A program made the translations under genes and the position numbers. From Candidatus Cryptobacteroides excrementipullorum (GTDB lineage: Bacteria > Bacteroidota > Bacteroidia > Bacteroidales > UBA932): a DNA stretch of 64,000 bases. The DNA lies in the NCBI GenBank assembly GCA_017695065.1, contig JADILZ010000040.1:1-64000 (forward strand). Reading direction: 5' to 3'. Below are positions 7,333 through 16,202 of this stretch, in pieces. Under the pieces are notes generated by a model. The model was not told where the DNA came from and did not search any database. It saw only the letters and a list, made by a program, of their open reading frames with translations. Each line of letters starts with the position of its first letter. Position 1 is the first letter of the stretch.

Positions 7333-8763
7333 TCAGGCACTGAAAAACGCCTCTCCGAAGGCGAGTGTCGGTATCTGCCATCTGGTGCATTCCCTCGCGT
7401 CCGTCCCTGCTGCGATGAGGCTGTTCCACAGTCCTGTCATGTTCCCGGTCACCACCATCTCCCTTATAGGGTAGGTGATCTTCCCGTTGCTGAAGGCGAA
7501 TCCCTCTATCCCGTATGAAAAGTCCCCGGTGACAGGGTTGCAGTTCCCTCCGTTGAATCCGGTAACATAGATCCCGCTCCCGCAGAGCCCGAGAATGCGC
7601 GGCAAATTTATTTCTTTTTCTTCTGAAACGCAACTTTCCGTTCTCTCCGCTGTATCCTGTCCGGATATGAACGGCATCAGCACAGGGCGGGATACACCCT
7701 CGACTGTGGCCTCCATGCCGGTCTTTCCTGCAATATAGGTGCTGATGAAGTACATGCATACCTGTCCGTCCCGGATGACAGGGACCTCTCTTGTGGCCAC
7801 TCCTTCTGTGTCGAACAGCCTCGAACCCGGCCTGCCCTCCGACCTTGCCATGTCGGTTATGGTGAGATTGCCTGAGAATACCTTCTTTCCTAATGTGCCT
7901 TCAAGAAACGAGTTTTTCTGCTGGATGGACGCCCCGTTCAGGGCTGAAAGGAGAGGAGAGACCAGCCTGGAGCTTACGCTCCTGTCAACGACCATGCGGA
8001 ATTTCCCTCCTTCATGCTGTTCAGGCCCTATCTTCTCCGCAGCCTTGGCAAGGGCTGTGAGCGAACATCCTGAACAGTCGAGCCCGGACAGGTGCGGTGA
8101 TGACTCCCACCAGTATCCGCTCAGTTTCCTTCCCTCCCTGTCCTGGATGGTGACTTCCGAGCATATGGCAAACGATGTCTCCGTATGTCTGCCGCAGAAT
8201 CCGTCAGAGTCGATGACATAGCTGTCGTCCACGGAGTCCGAGTATTCACATTCTTCGGATATGATGGAATATGAGTCTGTATCCCCTAGGCTGCCGAATA
8301 CGGCCGCATCCTGTGCGATCTTTAATCTTGCTTCAGGCGTAAGTCTCTGGTATTCCGGGTCATATAGATTCAGTTCCTGTCCTGTGACAGCATCCTTGGC
8401 CTTCCTTTCGGGGGAGGGCAGCATCCTGCAAGGGTCCGGTGCAAGCATACGGACCGTGTCTATGGCTCCGGATATGAACTTCTCCAGTCCCGGCCTCGAG
8501 AAGTCGTTGGTGGAGAATGTCCCGTATCTGCCGTCCGCGAATATGTACAGGAAGAGGGACCTGTCGGCCGAGTGTGTCACCTTGTCCAGCTCCCCGTTCA
8601 GGAAAGCGAAGCTGTCAAGGACGCTTTTCCCCAGCGCCACCCTCATCTGCGAGGCCCCGTGCGAGCATCCGTAACTGATGCAGAACCTGGCTGCGTCCAT
8701 TTCCTCTTCAGTCACCAGGCCTGAGAGCCTTTCCGTCATGTTCATGTCTGTGCTTCCTGCCAT
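7333..8763 (-). CDS. pmbA: TldD/PmbA-family metalloprotease partner (PmbA/TldE)
   Basis: This is the second member of the TldD-TldE pair, a heterodimeric zinc protease that trims unfolded peptides (known for microcin B17 maturation and CcdA degradation). The protein resembles PmbA/TldE and, as expected for that subunit, lacks the HExxxH zinc motif. The tldD stop overlaps an ATG at 8769 (ATGA), and a strong AGGAGG sits upstream. I chose the ATG at 8763 for its better spacing (9 nt versus 3 nt from the Shine-Dalgarno). Translation is clearly coupled to tldD. Confidence 0.88.
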   Translation of the reverse strand: MAGSTDMNMTERLSGLVTEEEMDAARFCISYGCSHGASQMRVALGKSVLDSFAFLNGELDKVTHSADRSLFLYIFADGRYGTFSTNDFSRPGLEKFISGAIDTVRMLAPDPCRMLPSPERKAKDAVTGQELNLYDPEYQRLTPEARLKIAQDAAVFGSLGDTDSYSIISEECEYSDSVDDSYVIDSDGFCGRHTETSFAICSEVTIQDREGRKLSGYWWESSPHLSGLDCSGCSLTALAKAAEKIGPEQHEGGKFRMVVDRSVSSRLVSPLLSALNGASIQQKNSFLEGTLGKKVFSGNLTITDMARSEGRPGSRLFDTEGVATREVPVIRDGQVCMYFISTYIAGKTGMEATVEGVSRPVLMPFISGQDTAERTESCVSEEKEINLPRILGLCGSGIYVTGFNGGNCNPVTGDFSYGIEGFAFSNGKITYPIREMVVTGNMTGLWNSLIAAGTDARECTRWQIPTLAFGEAFFSA

Positions 8764-8765
8764 TG

Positions 8766-10208
8766 TCATTCTCCTCCTACTGTAAGGTTGTTCACGAGTA
8801 CGGTCGGTATCCCGCATGACACGGGGACGCTCTGGTCCTTGCCGCAGGTCCATGTCCCGTTGTCGATTTTCAGGTCGTTGCCGACGCATGCTATGTCTGA
8901 AAGCGCCTGCGGGCCGTTTCCTATGATGTTGATGTCCTTTACAGGGGCTGTCAGCCTTCCGTTTTCTATCAGGAATCCGCTTTTCACGTAGAATGTGAAG
9001 TCTCCTTCTCCTATCTTGACCTGCCCGTTGGAGAATTCATCCACGTAAATACCTTTCTTCACTGAGGCGACAATATCCTGAGGAGGCACTGAGCCGCTTT
9101 CCATGTAGGTAGCCCTCATGCGCGGTATCGGGTTGTATCTGAATGACTCACGCCTGCCGTTCCCGGTAGGGGCGACACCGTACCACCTTGCGCTTATCCT
9201 GTCGTGCAGGTAGGAGTTGAGGATTCCGTCCTTTACCATCCAGGTCTTCTGTCCCGGTACCCCTTCGTCATCGAACGAGCATGCGCCCCTGTTGGCGCGG
9301 ACGGTCCCGTCATCCACGATGCTTATGGACCTGTCGCATACCTGACGGCCTATCTTCCCTGCGAACACTGACTGCCCCTTCCTGTTGAAATCGGCCTCGA
9401 ACGCATGTCCCATGGCCTCGTGAAGAAGTATCCCGGATGCTCCTGCCCCCATGACCACGGGCATCCTGCCACCTTTGGGCCTCCTGGCTTCAAATCTCTC
9501 GTCAATCCCTTTCACGGCTTCTTCCGCCAATTCCTGCAGGAGGCTGTCTGTCAGGAGTTCCGCCCCTGTGCGGAAGCTCCTCGATGCAGTCTTGTTCTCG
9601 GTTTTCCCCTTGTAATTGAATATCACGGATGCAGTCACGCTGCCCATAGGCCTGGAATCGAAAGTGAGTTCCCCGTCAGAGTTGAACATCATGATGTCGC
9701 TGTGGGAGTATGCCAGCCTGGCAACTATCTTCACGACCCTGCTGTCGGCCGAGGAAATCCTTTCCTGAAGCTTTTCCAGAAAAGGGAGGAGTTCGGCGGC
9801 CCTGATGCTTTCCCACGGGATCTCCGACTGGTACAGCACATCTCCTCCGCAGGCAGGGGCAAAAGCCGGGGAAAGGCCCTTCCCCGGCTTCGGGATATCA
9901 TGTGTCCTTGCGCTTCCGGAGGCGATGAGGGATGCTGCCATGGCCGCTTCCCTCATGTCGTTCTCCCCGGTGTTTTCCGAGTAGGCATAACCTGTCTTCT
10001 CCCCGCTCAGGACCCTTATCCCGACCCCGAAGTCGGTATGGAGTCCCCCTGAAGTCACTTCTCCGTCCTTCAGGAGAAGGTCTCCGTACAGTGTGTTCTC
10101 GAAATAAAGGTCAGACCAGTCGCCTCCGCGTGCCAGAGCCGTTTTCGTCAGCTGCTCCATCTGAGGGACCGTGACCCTGAATGTATTCAGAAAATATTGC
10201 TTGTCCAT
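8766..10208 (-). CDS. tldD: Metalloprotease TldD
   Basis: This is the catalytic subunit of the TldD/TldE protease. At 480 residues it has the family length, and the zinc-binding motif HEAMGH is present at residues 263-268. C-terminal features include GEGDFTFYVKSGFLIENGRL and a CVGNDL segment. The start codon lies inside the end of the upstream zeta-like kinase gene (22-bp overlap), and the stop overlaps pmbA. The three genes probably form one transcription unit. Confidence 0.93.
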   Translation of the reverse strand: MDKQYFLNTFRVTVPQMEQLTKTALARGGDWSDLYFENTLYGDLLLKDGEVTSGGLHTDFGVGIRVLSGEKTGYAYSENTGENDMREAAMAASLIASGSARTHDIPKPGKGLSPAFAPACGGDVLYQSEIPWESIRAAELLPFLEKLQERISSADSRVVKIVARLAYSHSDIMMFNSDGELTFDSRPMGSVTASVIFNYKGKTENKTASRSFRTGAELLTDSLLQELAEEAVKGIDERFEARRPKGGRMPVVMGAGASGILLHEAMGHAFEADFNRKGQSVFAGKIGRQVCDRSISIVDDGTVRANRGACSFDDEGVPGQKTWMVKDGILNSYLHDRISARWYGVAPTGNGRRESFRYNPIPRMRATYMESGSVPPQDIVASVKKGIYVDEFSNGQVKIGEGDFTFYVKSGFLIENGRLTAPVKDINIIGNGPQALSDIACVGNDLKIDNGTWTCGKDQSVPVSCGIPTVLVNNLTVGGE

Positions 10209-10789
10209 TCTTCAGTCTCGTATGCGCTTTTGCGTATCTTTTCGTATGTCTTTTCGTCTTTGATGTTGATAATGTCGTTCTTGCTGCCTTCCGCTATGAC
10301 CCGGAACGGCACCTTGGAGTTGTCGGCCAGTATCCATCTGTCACACAGTGGTATATAGTCCTTGAAGAAATAGCTTATCCCTACGCGGTAACGTCTGCGG
10401 ACGGTTTCTTCCGGGATGTTGTGTCCGCCTGCGGCCACCCTTGCCTTTACCCTTGCCACGGCAAGGTCAGGGGAGTCCAGCCAGAAATACATAAGTGTGA
10501 CGGAATAGCCCTCTTTCTGTGCCATGGCTATCATTTTGAGCAGTGTCCTGGTGGCGAGTGTGGTTTCTATGCCGAAATCCTCCTTCCTTGCAAAGAGGTA
10601 TCTGATTTTCAAAAGCATATACCGGCTTGCCTGGATGGACGCCTGTTCCGGGTTGAATGGTGACAGTCCTTTTGCAAACTCGTCTGAATTCACGAACTGG
10701 CTGCATTCCAGCATTTCCGGAAGCAGCGTGTAGGAGGCGGTGGTCTTTCCGGCTCCGTTGCATCCTGATATAATATACAGTTTCGGCAT
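10187..10789 (-). CDS. Zeta-toxin-like P-loop kinase
   Basis: The 200-residue ATPase/kinase has a Walker A motif at the N-terminus (ISGCNGAGKTTAS) and a zeta-toxin-like layout: a VNSDEFAKGLSP segment after the first helix, a FGIETTLATR motif near 73-83, and a YFWLDSPDLAVARVKAR region. Zeta toxins phosphorylate UDP-sugars, but many chromosomal homologues in Bacteroidota have no antitoxin and no known role. No epsilon-like antitoxin is seen here. The 3' end overlaps tldD by 22 bp. Confidence 0.75.
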   Translation of the reverse strand: MPKLYIISGCNGAGKTTASYTLLPEMLECSQFVNSDEFAKGLSPFNPEQASIQASRYMLLKIRYLFARKEDFGIETTLATRTLLKMIAMAQKEGYSVTLMYFWLDSPDLAVARVKARVAAGGHNIPEETVRRRYRVGISYFFKDYIPLCDRWILADNSKVPFRVIAEGSKNDIINIKDEKTYEKIRKSAYETEEWTSNIF

Positions 10790-10836
10790 GATGGTTTATA
10801 GTTGTTGGATCGGGTGTAGTTCTTATTGGGGGCGGT

Positions 10837-11544
10837 TCATTTCCCGCCGTGTGTGACTCCGTAGCCGAAGAGGGAGAAATCCCCTTTGCACGGATCGTCA
10901 GGGAATATCTCCCTGAACGCGTCAGTTATCTCGCGCACGGTCACTATGTCCTTCTGTTTCCGGCAAGTCAGCCCTATTGCCACTGCCTGGTCATACACAT
11001 GCACGTCCAGAGGTATGAGAAGGTCCCTCTTGTCGGATTTTTTCCATAGTCCGAGGTCCACCTTCCCGTCGTCGCGTACCATCCAGCGCCTCATCATGTT
11101 GATTTTCTTGTCCGGAGCCTTGGGGTCTTCCTTGCGTCCGTATATGAGACAGCGTATCTCCCCGTTGGACATGCCCTCGATGCTCTCCCTCCCGGAATAT
11201 ATCTCTTTCAGCCTGCCGCAGATCTGCGCGAATTCGCTCCACTTTACTGTCCGGTGCAGGCTGGTGTCCCCGGACCTGTAGTCACCGGCCATCACATAGC
11301 TGTACGGCTTCCATCCCATCTCATCCATCGCCCTGGTGCAGTCCCTCACTATCATGGCCCTGCGTCCCCATGCGAGATGGGCGGCCATCAGCGCGGTTAT
11401 CTCTACGTCCGCCAGGCTGCATTCACCCCTGCGGTACTTTTCCGCCATCATCGTGGGGAAGATTACCGGATCTTCCTGGAAGTATTCAGGGTCATTGTAT
11501 TTCTCCGCCCATTGGATGAGCTGCTCTTTTACAGAATTGTCCAT
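10837..11544 (-). CDS. TIGR02757 / DUF2400 family protein
   Basis: The 235-residue protein matches the TIGR02757 (DUF2400) family of unknown function: VIFPTMMAEKYRRGECSLAD, ITALMAAHLAWGRRAMIVRD, MMRRWMVRDDGKVDLGLWK and LIPLDVHVYDQAVAIGL. The last two are reminiscent of HhH-GPD-like DNA-repair folds, but catalysis has not been assigned. The start at 11544 fits the family; a longer reading into the lutC end is less likely. It lies between the zeta-like gene and lutC on the same strand. Confidence 0.8.
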   Translation of the reverse strand: MDNSVKEQLIQWAEKYNDPEYFQEDPVIFPTMMAEKYRRGECSLADVEITALMAAHLAWGRRAMIVRDCTRAMDEMGWKPYSYVMAGDYRSGDTSLHRTVKWSEFAQICGRLKEIYSGRESIEGMSNGEIRCLIYGRKEDPKAPDKKINMMRRWMVRDDGKVDLGLWKKSDKRDLLIPLDVHVYDQAVAIGLTCRKQKDIVTVREITDAFREIFPDDPCKGDFSLFGYGVTHGGK

Positions 11545-11597
11545 ATCAACGTCAGTCTGTCGAATTAATAATGCCTGAATCCGGGGAAGGCCCCTGT

Positions 11598-12188
11598 TCA
11601 TATCAGGATGACGGTCACTTTCCTTGCTCCGTGCGCCCCGAAGACCAGGGCCTGTTCGATGTCGGCAGTCTTCGACGGTCCGGAGATGAATGTCCCGAAA
11701 CTGCGCTGATGCCGCATGCTGTCATGGGCATAAGCCTGGTGCATGTTGTCGACGATGCTGTTCCTTGAAAGTATGATGACCAGGGCCTCTGCTATGAAAA
11801 GGAGTGCCCTGTGCCTCCCGAAGTCAGTAATCCATACGGCCCCGTTCTCGGCCACGCCGAAATCGCCGCGGACCACCGCCACGTCGGTCCCGTCCAGATC
11901 CTCTGGGGAGCCGAAGTCATCCGGGGAGGCGGTCCTGCACTCGAGAAGCTCCACTGGCGAGACTATGCTCCGGGCTTCCGGGTATTCTTTGCGTATGATA
12001 GAGTCTATGCATGACGGGTCTTCCGCGATGACCGTCTCCCCGCCTGCACCTTCCAGGGCCTTGATGAAGGCCTTCTCCCTGTCCCCGTATGCAACGGCTG
12101 ACTTCTTCAGGACAGACAGGTCCGGATATTCATATACGGACTGGGTGTTCCTGCGTATTCTCTCAAGTATCTCTTCTCTGCTTCCCAT
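11598..12188 (-). CDS. lutC: LUD-domain protein LutC
   Basis: LutC is the LUD-domain subunit of the LutABC L-lactate oxidising complex. The 196-residue protein carries the LUD signature (DVAVVRGDFGVAENGAVWI, RHRALLFIAEALVIIL, FISGPSKTADIEQALVFGAHG). The start at 12188 has AGGAGG 7 nt upstream. The lutB stop at 12205 lies 16 nt before the lutC ATG, so the Shine-Dalgarno falls in the gap. It completes the lutA-lutB-lutC operon. Confidence 0.9.
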   Translation of the reverse strand: MGSREEILERIRRNTQSVYEYPDLSVLKKSAVAYGDREKAFIKALEGAGGETVIAEDPSCIDSIIRKEYPEARSIVSPVELLECRTASPDDFGSPEDLDGTDVAVVRGDFGVAENGAVWITDFGRHRALLFIAEALVIILSRNSIVDNMHQAYAHDSMRHQRSFGTFISGPSKTADIEQALVFGAHGARKVTVILI

Positions 12189-12204
12189 AATCGTTCCTCC
12201 TGTC

Positions 12205-13620
12205 TCATTCGCCGGCGAGGTGCCCCTCATGCCCGTTCCCGTCTCCTGTGCCGCCTTTCACCTTGCCGCTCTTCCACATCCTGTTGAATGACTCCCTGGC
12301 GAATTCGGGAAGCTCCCTGCCTGCACCCCAGGTGTCCATCCTGCAGTACACTATCGGTCTCGGGAGCGAATTCACCACGGGGGCTATCTTGAGGGCGGTG
12401 TTGAACACGGCGGGATGCTCCATCACTATCTCCATTGTGTCGGAGATGAATTTCTTCATCCTGTCTGCTTTCCCGAGTCCGTCGAGGGACTGTCTCCACA
12501 GGTAAATCTGCTCCCCGAGGTCCACCTTTGCCGGGCAGACGTTGCTGCAGGACATGCACAGCGAGCAGGCAGAGACGTTGTCATGATACTTCTCCGGGTT
12601 CTTCAGCATGGAAAGGTTGATCCCGATCGGCCCTGGAATGAAGTACGTGTACGAATATCCGCCGCTGCGCCTGTACACCGGGCACGTGTTCATGCATGCC
12701 CCGCAACGCAGGCAGTTCAGGGTCTTTGAATGTCCTTTCTCGGCAAGGATCCTGCTTCTGCCGTTGTCCACAATTATTATATGGAATTCCCCGCCCTCCT
12801 GCGGCCTGGAGTAGTGGGTGGTGTATGTGGTGACCGGCTGTCCTGTCCCTGAGCGTGCAAGCAGACGTGTGAACACCCCGAGGGAGTCCGGGTCCGGAAC
12901 TATCTTTTCCAGTCCGAATGCGGCTATCTGGAGTTTGTGGAGGGATGTGCCTATGTCGGCGTTGCCCTCGTTGGTGCACACCACCACTTCACCTGTTGAC
13001 GCCACGGCGAAGTTGCCGCCTGTCATTGCCGCATCGGCTTTCTTGAATATCTGCCTGAGGTTCTTCCTGGCGGCGTGTGTGAGGTAGGTGGGGTCGCTGT
13101 TCCCCGGCTCCGTGCCCATCTCTTTCTCGAAGAGCTTCCCGATTTCCTCTCTCCTGATGTGGACTGCCGGAAGCACTATGTGGCTCGGCTTCACGTGCAT
13201 GAGCTGTACAATCCTTTCTCCAAGGTCGCTCTCCACTGTCTCGATGCCGTTCTCCTCGAGGTACGGGGTGAGTTCACATTCCTCGGCCAGCATGGACTTG
13301 CTCTTGATGAAGAGTCTCGCGCCGTGGTCCTGAAGAATATTCAGGACTGTCTCCCGGTATTCGCGGGCATCCGATGCCCAGTGGACAATGGCCCCGTTCC
13401 TTGAGGCATTCTCCTCGAACTGCTCCAGGAGTTCTGCCAGGTGGCTGTTGGAATACATCTTCAGGGCGCAGGCGGCATCCCGGAGCTGCTCCCATTCGGG
13501 AAGCTCCCTGCTCATCCTGTCCCGTTTCTCTCTGACCATCCAGAGTGTCTTGTCGTGCCATCCGGCCTTTTCCCTGTCTTTCAGAAATCCGGCCGCTGCC
13601 AGTGAATGTCTTGTGCTCAT
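12205..13620 (-). CDS. lutB: Lactate utilisation iron-sulfur protein LutB
   Basis: The 471-residue protein has an N-terminal LUD domain and a C-terminal ferredoxin-like domain with two 4Fe-4S clusters, CLRCGACMNTCP and CSLCMSCSNVCP. It moves electrons from lactate oxidation in the LutABC complex. Residues VVVCTNEGNADIG and FHIIIVDNGRSRIL are family-typical. It starts 10 nt after lutA ends. The three genes together indicate cytoplasmic oxidation of L-lactate to pyruvate. Confidence 0.93.
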   Translation of the reverse strand: MSTRHSLAAAGFLKDREKAGWHDKTLWMVREKRDRMSRELPEWEQLRDAACALKMYSNSHLAELLEQFEENASRNGAIVHWASDAREYRETVLNILQDHGARLFIKSKSMLAEECELTPYLEENGIETVESDLGERIVQLMHVKPSHIVLPAVHIRREEIGKLFEKEMGTEPGNSDPTYLTHAARKNLRQIFKKADAAMTGGNFAVASTGEVVVCTNEGNADIGTSLHKLQIAAFGLEKIVPDPDSLGVFTRLLARSGTGQPVTTYTTHYSRPQEGGEFHIIIVDNGRSRILAEKGHSKTLNCLRCGACMNTCPVYRRSGGYSYTYFIPGPIGINLSMLKNPEKYHDNVSACSLCMSCSNVCPAKVDLGEQIYLWRQSLDGLGKADRMKKFISDTMEIVMEHPAVFNTALKIAPVVNSLPRPIVYCRMDTWGAGRELPEFARESFNRMWKSGKVKGGTGDGNGHEGHLAGE

Positions 13621-13630
13621 ATCAGTTCTT

Positions 13631-14401
13631 CTAAAGGCCGTTCGCGAGTATCTCCACTATATGTATTGTCTTGATGGGGAGGTGTTCCCTCCGTATGATG
13701 CCTTCCTGGTGCATCAGGCAGGAAGAGTCGGCTCCGGTGATGTATTCCGCCCCTGTGGCAATATGCCTGAGTACCTTGCTCCTGCCCATTGCCACTGAGA
13801 CGGCGTCTTCCTCGATGGAGAACATCCCTCCGAACCCGCAGCACTCGTCAGGACGTTCCGGCTCGGTGACCTCGATGTCCCGGACAAGGGAAAGGAGGTT
13901 GCGCAGCTTGTTGTAATACGGGATGTTCCTTTCGCTCGGCGAAGAGAGTCCGAGAAGCCTCACGCCGTGGCAGCTGTTGTGGATGCTGACCTTGTGCGGG
14001 AAGGACACATCGAGCGAAGCAGGTTTCACAATGTCGTGTATGAATCCGCAGATGTCGTATATCTTCTCTTCAGTATGGCACCTGTGGCTCTTGTTCTTCA
14101 GCAGGGCGGGGTAGTGGTCCTTGACAAATACGGCGCAGCTCGCCGACGGGCCTACCACGTAGTCATACTCCGCGAACCTGTCGTCCAGGTCTTCCGCGAG
14201 TTCCCTTGCCGCATCCTCAAACCCGGCATTGGCCATGGGCTGTCCGCAGCATGTCTGGTCCACAGGATAGTCCACATCCAGGCCCAGATGTTTAAGAAGC
14301 CTGTATGAGGCCACTCCGACACTGGGATATACTGCATTCACGTAGCATGGGATGAAGAGTCCGATTTTCAGTCTGTGCAGGCGGTTTTTGTCTGATTCCA
14401 T
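13631..14401 (-). CDS. lutA: Lactate utilisation protein LutA (CCG domain)
   Basis: The 256-residue protein has two Cys-rich CCG domains, seen as DQTCCGQPMANAGF in the first half and RPDECCGFGGMFSIE in the second, as in LutA/GlcF-type heterodisulfide-reductase-like subunits. It is the first gene of lutABC. A TTG two codons upstream is in frame, but the ATG at 14401 is preferred. A -7 element lies at 14424-14431. Confidence 0.92.
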   Translation of the reverse strand: MESDKNRLHRLKIGLFIPCYVNAVYPSVGVASYRLLKHLGLDVDYPVDQTCCGQPMANAGFEDAARELAEDLDDRFAEYDYVVGPSASCAVFVKDHYPALLKNKSHRCHTEEKIYDICGFIHDIVKPASLDVSFPHKVSIHNSCHGVRLLGLSSPSERNIPYYNKLRNLLSLVRDIEVTEPERPDECCGFGGMFSIEEDAVSVAMGRSKVLRHIATGAEYITGADSSCLMHQEGIIRREHLPIKTIHIVEILANGL

Positions 14402-14423
14402 CTTCAATGGGTTTTTGCGGATG

Positions 14424-14431
14424 CAAATTTA
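14424..14431 (-). promoter_or_regulatory. -7 element of the lutABC operon
   Basis: The minus strand reads TAAATTTG, a full TAnnTTTG match, 22 nt upstream of the lutA ATG. Confidence 0.55.
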
Positions 14432-14471
14432 GAAACTGTTTTGAATTTTTCCGAAAATTCCTGGCGTGAGA

Positions 14472-15155
14472 TCATTCTTCTGCCGGGGAGAGGCTGTTTA
14501 TCTTCACGACCTGATACACGCTTCTGTATGATCTGGCGAAGCCCTCGTCTGACTTGCCTGCATCGATGACTTCAAGGTCGGCATGTACCGGTGTCCCGTT
14601 CTTGGTCCCTCCGGTAAGCCCGTCGTATTCTTCGGCCAGCCTGCCTGTCTTGTCTATGATCCAGTATGCCTCAGTCTCTCCTTCCGGGGTGAACGACCTG
14701 GTCTCGTGCCCGAGGACCAGTGTACCCTCCGTGCGGAAACTCATTTTCTTTGCAGGGGTGAGTTCTGCCATCGGAACGCTTTCTCCGGACTGGCTGCTGA
14801 CCATTCGCGAATACCTGAGTGTCAATGCCTTTTTCTTTACGATAAGGCTGTCTTCAGTCACTTTCTCCACCTTGAGCGTGTCTGAGAATGGCACGGTGAT
14901 TCCGTTTCCGATACTTTCCCCGGTGAGGATGAGCCTGTCGCCCTCCTGCTTCCAGGTCTCGTACCTGAGGGTAGCCATGTTGACTGATGATGCCTTGCCG
15001 TTTGCTTCCAGACGGAATCCATGGTCCATGTTTTCCATTCCAGATACAGGTTCCACCCAGGTACCTTCGAGTCCGGAGCCGCTGCCGCATGCCACAAGTG
15101 ACCCTGTCATTGCCACTGCAAGCATCTTCCTGAAGTTGTCAAATCCGTTTTTCAT
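14472..15155 (-). CDS. Lipocalin/NlpE-like lipoprotein
   Basis: The 227-residue protein has a lipoprotein signal peptide ending in the lipobox LVAC (Cys about residue 23), then a lipocalin-like beta domain (GLEGTWVEPVSGMENMDHGF). A C-terminal part (GTLVLGHETRSF, AYWIIDKTGRLAEEYDGLTG) resembles the NlpE-type C-terminal domain found in Bacteroidales envelope lipoproteins. It may act in envelope stress sensing, but this is inferred from the fold only. The start at 15155 gives a proper signal peptide; the longer reading does not. Confidence 0.72.
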   Translation of the reverse strand: MKNGFDNFRKMLAVAMTGSLVACGSGSGLEGTWVEPVSGMENMDHGFRLEANGKASSVNMATLRYETWKQEGDRLILTGESIGNGITVPFSDTLKVEKVTEDSLIVKKKALTLRYSRMVSSQSGESVPMAELTPAKKMSFRTEGTLVLGHETRSFTPEGETEAYWIIDKTGRLAEEYDGLTGGTKNGTPVHADLEVIDAGKSDEGFARSYRSVYQVVKINSLSPAEE

Positions 15156-15202
15156 GCCATATAGATGTTGTAAATTATGCAGGCCATGCCTGCGATATCG
15201 TA

Positions 15203-15210
15203 CAAACATA
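15203..15210 (-). promoter_or_regulatory. -7 element for the lipocalin/NlpE-like gene
   Basis: The minus strand reads TATGTTTG, matching TAnnTTTG, 48 nt upstream of the chosen start. Confidence 0.5.
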
Positions 15211-15340
15211 GTAAAAAAAACGTACTGTTATCCACAGTAAAGCGAAACATGGTTCCCGAGGCCGCTAAAGGGCCGGATTCGTCTGTCTGTACGTATCGGG
15301 ACATGCATCGTTGAGGCATGTCTTAAATAAAAGAGAAAAA

Positions 15341-15374
15341 ATAGTTGTATAACTATAAAAAATAGTTATATTTG
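15341..15374 (+). promoter_or_regulatory. Promoter with BlaI-like operator dyad
   Basis: The dyad ATAGTT-GTAT-AACTAT (15341-15356) is followed by a second ATAGTT half-site (15362-15367) that abuts the -7 element TATATTTG (15367-15374). Inverted repeats overlapping the promoter are typical of BlaI/MecI operators. A BlaI-family gene lies 2 kb downstream in the same direction. I infer that BlaI represses this promoter and so its own operon. Confidence 0.6.
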
Positions 15375-15395
15375 TGCAGACTGATAATGAACGCT

Positions 15396-16191
15396 ATGGC
15401 ACACATGCTCGTATATCTTCTCGAAGCCTCCGTTGCGGCTGTCGTATTCTATTTGATAATCAAGATGTTGATGTCAAACGAGACATGCCATGGATACATC
15501 CGGGTACTATGGCTTGGCGCCATTGTCCTGTCCGTGGCGATGCCGTTCCTCCGGATTCCGCTGCCGGCATCTGTGCAATTCAAGGTGGATGAGATGCATG
15601 AGAACATTCTGGGTGGCATAACGGCAGGGGAGATGGAGTTCACTGCTGTGCAGCCTGTTCACCTGCCTCCTGTGGTTCAACCCGGTCTCATGGCTCATCC
15701 AGTTCTCTCTCCGCCAGGTCCACGAGTTCTGTGCAGACAGCACGGTGCTGCGCAGTGGGGCCGATGTGAAGGAATACCAGAAATTATTGATAAGGAAGAC
15801 TGCGGGTCCGGCTTTCTGCACGGTCGTCAGCAGCTTCAATCACAGTAACCTTAAAAACCGTATTGTCATGATGTCTAAAAAACAGACTGGAAAGGGGGCG
15901 TATGTGAAATCGCTTGTCATGCTCCCTGCATTCGCTTGCCTTGCACTCATGTTTTCCGCAGGACATCCTGCCGGAGCAGTAGAGAGACTTTCATCCGGTT
16001 CTTCTGCCGCTGTCCTGGTGGTCGCCGGACCTGACGCTTACGACTTCGATGCAGTGGATGAGAAGCCGAGCTTCGGAGACGGGAGTCTCTATGCTTTCTC
16101 GAACTGGCTGAATGCCAATATTGTATATCCCGAGGCCGCTATCAAGTCCGAGCTCCAGGGCCGTGTCACCGTTTCCAGCTGTCCTGATTAA
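15396..16191 (+). pseudogene. Decayed BlaR1/M56-TonB membrane protein paralogue
   Basis: The first ~60 codons match the N-terminal helices of the intact paralogue at 17772 (MAHMLVYLLEAS versus METFLIYLLKVS). A large internal segment is then missing, including the region that carries the HEMGH zinc motif in the paralogue. Alignment resumes in another frame at about 15660 (LFTCLLWFNPVSWLIQFSLR) and continues through SFNHSNLKNRI. The TonB-like C-terminal domain starts (DEKPSFGDGS) but stops after GRVTVSS, where the paralogue goes on for more than 200 residues. Deletion, frameshift and truncation together indicate a dead copy. It follows a BlaI-like operator and leads into the beta-propeller gene. 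Confidence 0.85.
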
Positions 16192-16202
16192 ATGTTTTTG
16201 CC

